Assembly (NCBI GenBank): GCA_002270565.1
Contig: NQMI01000009.1
Span: 664,420 to 728,419 of the forward strand
DNA length: 64,000 nt
Direction: 5' to 3'
DNA from: Stenocarpella maydis
Taxonomy: Eukaryota; Ascomycota; Sordariomycetes; Diaporthales; Diaporthaceae
Part shown: positions 55,731 through 64,000 of the stretch, piece by piece
Layout of the letters: the number at the start of each line of letters is the position of its first letter
Numbering within the stretch: position 1 is the stretch's first letter
Made by a program: the position numbers and the translations under genes
The notes under the pieces: generated by a model
What the model saw: only the letters and a program-made list of their open reading frames with translations
Told to the model about the DNA's origin: nothing
Databases searched by the model: none

Positions 55731-57329
55731 CTAGCCGGTCACCGCCGCCTCGGTACCACCCATGGCATCATCCCCTGAGCCCGGTATCACCTGCTCCTCC
55801 GCCGCTTTTGCGTCCGCGAACTGCCGCTCGCTCACGTGCTCCTTCGCGCCATCAGCCGTCCAGACCTTGTCCGGGAACGACCCGCGCTGGCCCTCCTCGT
55901 GCTTGAACTGGCAGTACCGGTTCGTGCAGGGCCGAAACTTGCACATCACCGGGTTGTGGTAGAATTCGCAGCCAGGTGTCTTGCAGTCAGCGCCGTTGCG
56001 GCAGGGGGGCTTGGACGGGTGCTTAAAAGGACAGCGGGCGTTCTGGCAGTTGGGCCAGAACTTACAGTCTTGCTCGCTCTGGTGGGCCATCCTGGTGGCA
56101 GGAGATGGGTGTCGGCCGACGCATTTGAAGTTCTTGCAAGCCGCACCGAAACTGCAGACGTCCTGAACGTCGACCGTCGTCCCGGGCGGCGCGGCCGGTG
56201 ATTGGTGGGCAAACTTGCAGTCCTTGTTGTTGCAACTCAGGTTGAACCGGCAGACCGTCTCCTCTGGGTTCGCCCCCTCGCGCTTGACTCCGGACATGTC
56301 CTGGTCGCCCTCTCCTTGCTCAGCCGAGTCAGCCTTGGGCGTTTCTGAGTGGTGTGCATTGTTGCGACCATTCTGGTGGTGCCCACCGCGGCCTCGGAAG
56401 TTGCCCCGCTGGTTGGGGTGTTGTGTGCGCTCAAACAATGATTTCCCGCGCCCCTGGCCGTTCGCAGCACCACCATGCTGCTGCATCATCAACTGTTGTT
56501 GCATCTGGTTCAGCATCTGCTGCTGTACTTCCATCATCTGCAACAGGTCTGTCTGTTGCGGCTGGCCGGGCATCATCCCCCAGCCGTTCATTGAACCCAT
56601 GGCTCCGCCGTTCATGCCTGGTGGGCCTGGAGGCATCGAGTTCATGTTGGCGAGCCCGTGGGCAATGTTGGCTGCGCGCTGGTTCGGTCCTCGGGGCTGC
56701 CTTCCAGTACCCATGCGAGGGCCAGTCGGGGGTGTGCGGGGGTGTGAGTTGATCCTCTCGTTCCCTGTGGCGCTACGCACGCGGTGGAGGACACTCTCGT
56801 GCGTCCTGTCCATCGCGCGATTCATCTGTCCTACGAGCCTTTTTCCTCGTCCTCTGTCGGCGTTGTTTCGCATAGCTTTTGGACCTGTGGGTCTGGTAGA
56901 GAAGTCAGTATGCTGTCAGATTACTCCCAAGGGATTTGGTTATAAGACATACGCGTTGAACTCTGCGAGGCCTTCGTTTGTGCTCATGTCCATGTCGTGG
57001 TCTTCACCGGAAGCGCCCTGCGCCACTGCGGCTTCGGGCTGCGCATCGTTGGAGCCGTACTGGGCCGAGAGGGCGTCGATGGTAGCGAAGAGCCAGTTTG
57101 AGAATTCGATGAGGCCAGTGTCGTTGGGGTCGAGGCCCAGGAGGTCGGTGGATAGCTCTCGCGTGACCTCTTCTTGTGTTTTCCCGTTAACGAGCATGAG
57201 GATGATGTATTCGGTGAGGGCGGCATCGTCGGCGCCTCCAGTGGCCCAGCCGTACTGATCCAGCTTGGGCTGGATGGCAGAGTTGAGCGCGTCGGCCAGA
57301 GGGGTGTTTAGCTGGACTGAGACAGGCAT
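55731..57329 (-). CDS. NAB2: NAB2-type nuclear poly(A)-RNA-binding protein with five CCCH fingers
   Basis: The minus-strand exons are 57329-56953 and 56892-55731 (60-nt intron, GTATGT..ACCAG), giving 512 residues. The acceptor was chosen so that EFNA joins PTGPKAMRNN in frame. A PWI-like helical N-terminus (about residues 1-95) is followed by an RGRGKR segment, a Met/Gln-rich stretch and an RGG-like patch (QRGNFRGRGG). Five tandem Cys3-His fingers come next: CRFNLSCNNKDCKFAH, CSFGAACKNFKCVGRH, CKFWPNCQNARCPFKH, CRNGADCKTPGCEFYH and CKFRPCTNRYCQFKH. Members bind poly(A) tails, limit tail length and help mRNA export. Yeast Nab2 has seven fingers, so five is a shorter array. Confidence 0.93.
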
Positions 57330-59808
57330 TGTCGCTGACTTCGAGGAGATGGTTGATGTTGAGGCGAGGCACGGAGAGGTGAGAGACAGCGGAGGGTGGG
57401 AGGTAAAGGGTGAAGCGATGGCCGAGAAACAGTTGGAAACCAGCCGCGACAAAGGCGGACGCGACGGTGGAAGAAGGCGCTCGTAGGGCGATGGCAAGGG
57501 GCTGTCGGGTCGACCTTGACAACAATGGCTGACGGGCGGACAAGTAAGAGGCACGAGGCGCTGGCGGTTGGTGTGTCGGCCTGTTGGCCTGCTCTCTCTC
57601 AAAGTCCTTTCAAAGCCGAGGCCAGATCTGAATCACCAATTCCAAGCCTTGAGACGAAAGGAAGTCCGGTGAGTCGCGTGCGTTGCTGAATTGGCAGCAG
57701 AGAGAAGTTGGGGTGGAGGTTGTGAGGTACAAGCGTTTTGCACTCGACGGGTGAAGTTTGCATGCAAGGCAAGTAAAGTGTCAGCCAGCCAGCGCGCTAG
57801 TTGGTCTGACTGACTGACTGCCCAGCCTTACCTAGCAGGGGCTGGCGCGGGCTGGCACGGGCTGGCAGCTCCGGATCGGTGGGCCTTGTGGTCGATGCTC
57901 TAACCTTGGGTGCAGATGATGACTAATGGGTCTGGGGGCGAACTTTCAATGACTCCCTCAAAGTTAGAGTTGACGCAGCCTGCAGCTTAACGCATACACA
58001 CCAGTAGAAAAGAAGTATGCTTCTGACTAACGGAACTACCCAGACATATTTGATATCTTGCCTGAGGAGACAACGCCGTGAGACTGCTCTCCTCTCCATG
58101 ACATAATGAAGCGCATTGCTCTGTTAGTACCTACCTAGGTACTCTCAGGTGTTCCGCCAGTCTGAACGAGCGAACGTGAGTGGAAATGAACTTGCAGCAG
58201 ATCAACTAGAGTATTGCTTGACTCAGATGGGAACGCACTGCGTTATGAGTATTATTCATTCTGGTTAGTATATCTTACACTCTCCCGTGACGGACGCATA
58301 TGAACTAGAATTACTCATCAACACCTAACAACCACTATTTGAGGCCACAGACAGTAAAGGGTATGTAGGCAGTGTGCACATATTGGATATCGCAGATTGT
58401 CGCCCGGGGGAGTATACTTTTCCGGGTCAGAGTTCACTCGCGGAAGATCTTGGTGGCATTGTGAACCCGTCAATATATGGGCTCTCTGCACCAGCTGAGT
58501 CCTTAGGATAGTCCTCATGGTGGGTGACTGAGGGATGCTCGGGTGTGGAGTGGCTCGGCTGTCGCCCGCCTCACTAGACGGTGCACTGAGTATAAAGTTA
58601 GTGGGTTGGTTCCTGGGTGGTGTGACCCTGACCCTGAAGGCTGGGAACACCTCAAGCCCTGTGCTTTCAGCTGAGCATAAGGTTGTCTTGGTTGTTTCAA
58701 CTATGCCCAAGGCAACAACTGTGGTTAGTTGGCCGGGCCCGTATTTCTAGAGAGCAGAACAAAGCAGCTGGGGGTTCGTATCAAATGGCGTTTGGCAAGG
58801 TCCCCCACTCGGTGGGCATCCCACTTATTCATTCACTCCGTCAATTCCGACCATACTAAGTAGTATGCTTCCTCTGATGGCCCCGTGCCCCCGACTTCCG
58901 TGGCTTGCGGATGCAGACCCAGATGCAGAGTTACAGGCACATGTGCATACTGCAGGCGTCATATGCTCACCTCTTAGCCTCATCCGGACCGTCATTAGTG
59001 TATTAGCTTAAGGATTACTCCCATCCACACCTTGCTCGGCGACGGGAAGCCACAGTCTTGGCCGGCACTTGTGCCCTGCTTGCTTTTCTCTGGCTCCTAT
59101 TCTAACCATCTCTGCATGCTCAAAAGCAACCTAACATTCCACCTGTGCCTCACGGCTGGCGTACTGGACCTCATGGTCCCCAGGACCTGTCTCACGCACG
59201 CGTGCCCAGGCGACGCCATCGATGCTCAGCAGACCACTCGCCTGACTGCCTGACTGACTGCCTGAGCCTCAGAGGATGCGGTGCCTATCTTCCAAGGTTT
59301 GGAAAGACCCACCTGCCAGCAGCGTCTCCTCTTCTCGATAGGCCAATGGCTTCCTGGACGAACCAACGTTGATCGGCACTACTGCACCTGGGCACTTTAT
59401 GCTCCCGCCCCCCCGAGGCTGCGCTTTGTGCCACGGCCCTGAAGCCCTGCAAGCGTGGGTTTGTATGATGAACCGGGAGTTAATTAGTCTAATAAATACG
59501 TAGACTACCATTCACTCCCCCGTCGCCACGCGCGCCCACCACCTGCGTCCCTCCTCATCGAGGGTCTGGCTTTTGCTTACCCAGTCATTCGCTCCACCCA
59601 ACTCACACGTCTCCGACAACCGACTACACAACTGGTTGGTTGCCTTCCAACCAGTCTGGTGCGTGCCGTTCTTGTTGACAACTTCTACACCGCAACGTAC
59701 AAGACCTCTCCTCAATTGGGCCCTGCCCATCTCCAGCGCGCTACACCCGTACATTATTCTTCCGTCTCACATTCTCGCAGCGTGTTTCACTAATAGCACA
59801 TCTCCAAC
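57330..59808. other. divergent intergenic region between NAB2 and the hexosaminidase
   Basis: No gene is supported in these 2.5 kb. TACCTAGGTA occurs at 58132-58141, and CTGACTGACTG-type short repeats lie near 57808 and 59240. Bases 58300-58720 have frames on both strands without family features. Confidence 0.4.
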
Positions 59809-61702
59809 ATGGCTTCGCTGCTGCTCCTGCCTTTGCTGGTGGCTGTCAACCATGTGGCGGCTCAAGGCCTCGGAGGGTTGTGGCCTATCCCTCAGCCGAC
59901 TTTCAATTCTGGCACCACGCCCCTGTTTATCAACCAGGACATCAAGGTCACTTATAACGGCGCATCTGTACGGTGGTCCACTCGCGAGAGCTCCTTGTTC
60001 TTCCAAAATGATTCGTATGCTAAGCATTCTTTCCAAACACAGCTGACCCCGGAGGCCAACTTTGAGCCAGCCTCTCTGACCGCCTCGGACATCACAGCCG
60101 CTGGCGTTAACAGAGCCCTGGACAACGTCTTCAACCAGAATTTTGTGCCATGGATGCTTGTTCCACGGAACTCGCTTTCCAGCTACGAGCCGGCGCCTAA
60201 CGCGTCTGCTGCCGCTGTCTATTGTCTGGAAATCACCTTGAACGGTGCTAACACCACGTTTGACCCCACTGCATCAGACGTCGACGAGACGTATAGCTTA
60301 ACCATCGGTGAAGATGGCGCTGCAAAGCTGTCCTCCAAGTCAGCCTTTGGCATCCTGCACGGCCTGGAGACCTTCTCACAGCTCTTCTATGAGCATTCCG
60401 CAGGAGGTGCTTGGTATCTGGTCAACGCCCCGATCGAGATCGAGGACTCGCCCGTCTACGGACACCGTGGGCTCATGCTGGACACCGCCAGGCACTGGTT
60501 CCCCGTGGGCGATATCAAGCGTACCATCGACGGCCTGTCGTACAACAAGCTGAACAAGCTCCACGTGCACGTCACTGACTCACAGTCCTGGCCCCTCGAG
60601 ATCCCCAGCATTCCCGAGCTCACCGCCAAGGGTGCTTACAGCCAGTCTTCAGTATACTCTCCTGATGATGTCAAGTCTATCCAGGAGTACGGTGTTGCCC
60701 GTGGGGTGGAGGTTTATTTCGAGATTGACATGCCTGGTCACATTGGTGTTGTTGGCGAGGCTTTCCCGGACCTTGTCGTGGCCTACGACGCCCGGCCCTA
60801 CTTCTTCTACTGCGCGCAGCCCCCTTGTGGCGCCTTCCGCCTCAACGACTCCAACGTGGAAACTTTCCTCGGCAACCTCTTCGACGACATCCTTCCGCGT
60901 GTGGCGCCGTACTCCAAGTACTGGGGCACGGGCGGAGATGAGCTGAACGCGAATGACTCGAGATTCGACCCCGGCCTGAACACCAACGACAGCGCCGTGC
61001 TCCAGCCGCTGTTGCAGACCTTTGTGGACAACCAGCACACACGCGTGCGCAATGCGGGCCTGACTCCCACGGTCTGGGAGGAGCTTGTGACTGAGTGGAA
61101 CATCACTCTGGGGTCGGACGTGGTAGTGCAGTCGTGGCTGGGCGGCGGCGCTGTTGCCAAGATCGCATCCAAAGGCTACAAGGTCATCGACAGCGACTAC
61201 AACTTCTGGGTGAGTCACCGAGTCCATTGTTGACAGCAAAGCGAACGTGGCAGCACTGACATGGGACGCGCAGTACCTTGACTGCGGTCGAGGCCAGTGG
61301 CTCACTTTCGGCAACGAGATCTGGGCCCAGTTTACCCCCTTTAATGACTGGTGCTCCCCAGCGAAGAGCTGGGAGCTCATCTACTCACACGACCCAGCCG
61401 CAGGGCTCAACGGCACCGAGGCGGAGCTCGTCCAGGGCGGCGAGGTCGCGGTCTGGTCCGAGACCATCGACAGCAACAACCTCGACAGCCTCGTGTGGCC
61501 CAGGGCCGGTGCCGCCGGGGAGGTCCTCTGGTCGGGACGGACCGACGCGGGCGGGCAGAACCGGTCGCAGGTCACGGCGGCCCCGAGGCTGAACGCGCAG
61601 AGACAGCGCCTGGTGAGCAGGGGCATCCGCGCGAGCCCGATCCAGATGGAGTGGTGCCTTCAGTACCCGAACGCGACGGGCTGTGAATACCCGGCCGCCT
61701 AG
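59809..61702 (+). CDS. Secreted GH20 beta-N-acetylhexosaminidase
   Basis: The exons are 59809-61209 and 61274-61702 (64-nt intron, GTGAGT..GCGCAG), giving 609 residues. A signal peptide (MASLLLLPLLVAVNHVAA) is followed by the small alpha/beta domain (LWPIPQP.., YSLTI..AKLSSKSAFGILHGLETFSQ). The catalytic barrel contains YGHRGLMLDTARHW, NKLHVHVTDSQSWPLE and EIDMPGHIG. The paired catalytic residues are in GGDELN (Asp near 377, Glu near 378). The second exon supplies WLTFGNEIW and the Trp-rich C-terminus (GEVAVWSE). Family enzymes remove terminal GlcNAc from chitin oligomers and act in cell-wall turnover and chitin use. Many N-glycosylation sequons are present. Confidence 0.95.
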
Positions 61703-62436
61703 GATGAGGCGCCTTCGGGGGGCAAAGAGCACCGGGCGGACGAGGACATCTTGTTTGGGATGCTGGAGGTCCTGGTTGATGTCCTCGCGCGCCTTGCTCT
61801 CAGCCTCTCGGGGGCACTTGGACAGAGGATCCAGTCATAAGTCCTATACCTGGGTGGACGGCGGGCTCGTGAAGATTACTCCTTCCTGTACATAGATCTT
61901 GTCTGATATCGTGTTGCCGTAATACGCTAATGACACCACGTTTTGAACTGCCCGGGCGTGCAACTTGCAAGCTGAAGAGTGAGTGAGTCTGACTCGGGTG
62001 TGCTGCTCGGATCCAAGCACCCCAGGCGACAAGACGCAGCCACACGGCCTGGAGGAGTGCGCTATTGGAGCCAGCGTGTCCCCACTAATAAGCTCAGCCG
62101 CGACGAACTCAAATCCCAGCACAAAACACCGCCACCGTCACTGCTGTTCCTAGTCTTACACTTGGCTTGCTGTTTAATTTGTCCTCATGTTCGGAAGCGC
62201 GAGCTAAATCACATGGAATCCCCTGCTGTTGCGTAACTCGATTCTCTCGCGGGAAGTCATCTCTTTCTTTTGTTGTTGCTCTGAGCATACCTAGTCTAGT
62301 ATTCAGCCAGGCTCAGCCCGGAGCCAAGGGCGAAGCACCAGTCTATCCCGGGCGGCTAGGGCGCTTACACTGTGTAATCACCGCACCGCGAACCACGCGG
62401 GACCTATGAGACGGACCACCACAGCCGAGCTCCCAG
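61703..62436. other. intergenic region, no feature seen
   Basis: The 730 bp lie between two plus-strand genes. No ORF or repeat of note was found. Confidence 0.4.
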
Positions 62437-63973
62437 ATGGACTTCATACGGAAGGCCGTCCCGGCGCTCCTCCCCCCTCCCGAAACAAGCATAACGGTGA
62501 TCACAACGGCGGTCGCGACAGCATCCCTGTACGCCATCCTGAACCGCATCGTCTACCCCCGTAGGCCTGCCGTGCTCCGGAGCCCGCTCGGCACCCACAT
62601 ATCCCGTCTCTCGCCCGAGGAGAAGTCGGGCCTGCTCTACCCGCCCGACTATTTCCCTGGGGCACGAGACGTGGAGACGCCGTACGGCTCTATCAGGTGC
62701 TGTACGTACGGAAAGAAAAGCCCCGGTCCCATCCCGCATGACTCTTGTCCTCTGCCCCATGGTTTCCTCCCGTTCCCCGACCTGCGATGAGATACTAACC
62801 TCAGGCAGATGAATTCGGTCCCGAGTCTGGGAGGAAGGTTCTCCTGATCCATGGGATCTCTACTTCGTGCAGTAAGTAGCTCGCTGGAAATCACTCGCTG
62901 CCGCGCCCCTTGGGCTGGGAAGCCTCTGGTCTCGTCGTTAGGCTGTTATCCCGCCGGTCATGAGGCTGGCAAGAGCGCACGCAACGTTCTCTTTGGGTGA
63001 TTTCATGTTGAGCCTGGTCCGAAGAAACCCTCGGAAACTGACCGCAGACCACCTAGTGACGCTCACCCACATCGCCCACGGCCTCGTCGAGCGCGGCTGC
63101 AGGGTCCTCCTCTTCGACCTCTTCGGCCGCGGCTACTCAGACGGTGTGGGCGACCTGCCCCACGACGAGAGACTCTACGTCAGCCAGGCGCTGTGTGTTC
63201 TTGCCTCGAGCGAGCTCGCCTGGACGGGACACGGCGGCGGGGGCGACGACGACGCCGGGTTCCACCTCGTCGGCTACTCCCTGGGCGGCGGCATCGCGAT
63301 CCACCTGGCCGCGGCGTTTCCCCGCACCGTCAGGACTCTGACCCTCCTGGCGCCGGCGGGCATGATCCGCGAGGAAAACTTTGGCGCCGTGGCGACGTTC
63401 ATCTTCAGGAGCGGGTGGGTGCCGGAGGGGCTCGTGGAGATCATGACGCGGTGGAGGCTCAAGAGGCCTATTGCTGAGAGCGCGAGGAGGAAGGGGGCCA
63501 AGGGCGGGGTGCCGACGCCCAAGTCGCATCTGCCCCCGGAGCGGGCAGTCGAGGCGGCCGTGGCGAGCGAGATTGCTGATGCTGCGGTTCCCGAGGCGCC
63601 GGGCCCGCTGCAGCGCAAGGTGCTCGGGTACGTCAACTGGCAGGCTGCGAACCACGCGGGCTTCGTGCCGGCGTTTATGAGCACGCTAAGGTACGCGCCG
63701 ATTACCAGGCAGCACGATGCGTGGAGGAAGCTGGCGAGGAGGGAGCCGAAGACGACGTCTTTTGTCTTTGGGGTTGGAGACGAGCTCGTCAACCATGAGG
63801 ACTACCGCCAGGACGTGCTGCCGCTGGTCGGGGGTGATGAGAAGGTTTTCTGGGCCGATCCTGTCCCTGGTGGACATGATTTCCCCATGTCACATCCGGA
63901 CCAGACGCTCGAGAGGATTTGGAAGTTCTGGGGGTGGGATGAGGGCGTTGCTGCTTCCTGGGTGAAGACGTGA
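62437..63973 (+). CDS. Membrane-anchored alpha/beta hydrolase
   Basis: The exons are 62437-62701, 62809-62871 and 63057-63973, giving 414 residues. An N-terminal hydrophobic segment (TVITTAVATASLYAIL) probably anchors it. The first splice (GTACGT..GGCAG, branch ACTAACC) gives SIRC-YEFGPESGRKVLLIHG, the expected entry into the fold. LLFDLFGRGYSDG, the nucleophile elbow GYSLGG (Ser near residue 184), a probable acid in GVGDELVNHEDY and the His in GGHDFPMSHP make a complete triad set. Acceptors at 63047 and 63056 are both in frame. The distal one gives ISTSC-MTLTHIAHGL without a gap and sits at a better distance from its branch site. The substrate is unknown; a lipid esterase or lipase-like role is a guess. 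Confidence 0.87.
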
Positions 63974-64000
63974 GGCGCGTGCCAGGGGCAGATTTTCACA

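Overview
The window is nuclear DNA of a filamentous ascomycete, most likely a Sordariomycete. The evidence is the gene set (RTC1/SEA2, IKS1, ATG22, NAB2, purine nucleoside permease, fungal class II peroxidase, GH10 and GH20 enzymes), the many 50-250 nt introns with GT..AG ends and RCTRAY branch sites, and an AT-rich transposon fossil whose decay looks like repeat-induced point mutation (RIP). The short palindromes TACCTAGGTA and TACGGAGTA recur between genes. There is no sign of prokaryotic organisation and no CRISPR array. All exon joins below were worked out by reading frame, splice sites and family resemblance, without transcript data.

Layout. 1-5.8 kb: the partial SEA/GATOR2 subunit RTC1 (minus) diverges from a mitochondrial-type short-chain dehydrogenase (plus). 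7.9-9.1 kb: a secreted class II peroxidase, followed by an AT-rich tract. 11.6-14.6 kb: a seven-exon medium-chain reductase and a mitochondrial-looking low-complexity membrane protein. 15.0-16.0 kb: a probable dead Zn2Cys6 regulator. 16.8-19.0 kb: the IKS1 kinase with C-terminal membrane segments. 20.1 kb: a 57-residue Cys/His-rich ORF. 21.2-22.7 kb: a class III aminotransferase.

23.3-27.6 kb is a diverged tandem duplication. Two paralogous proteins of an unrecognised family, possibly beta-trefoil, are each followed by the 3' end of a purine nucleoside permease gene on the opposite strand. One permease is intact and the other is only a C-terminal relic. 29.8-36.4 kb holds an atypical SDR, a yellow/royal-jelly-like secreted protein, a MITE-like element with long inverted ends, and a secreted DUF4360-type protein.

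37.7-43.6 kb is a 5.9-kb Copia-type LTR retrotransposon in minus orientation. Its gag and pol are ruined in a RIP-like way, and it is interrupted by a GC-normal 550-bp island flanked by a 5-bp direct repeat. 44-64 kb returns to ordinary euchromatin: an MFS transporter, a GH10 xylanase, ATG22 with an apparent 6-nt microexon, a BAH-PHD chromatin reader whose last zinc-ligand pair is displaced to the extreme C-terminus, the poly(A)-RNA-binding protein NAB2, a GH20 beta-N-acetylhexosaminidase, and a membrane-anchored alpha/beta hydrolase.

The genes do not form one pathway. Two themes stand out: housekeeping control of nutrients and autophagy (RTC1, ATG22, IKS1), and secreted or nutrient-acquisition functions (peroxidase, xylanase, hexosaminidase, permease, royal-jelly-like and DUF4360 proteins) close to repeats. 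No convincing biosynthetic cluster or new multi-gene system was found. The most unusual items are the duplicated orphan family with its permease relic, the split PHD finger, the ATG22 microexon and the nested island in the Copia fossil.
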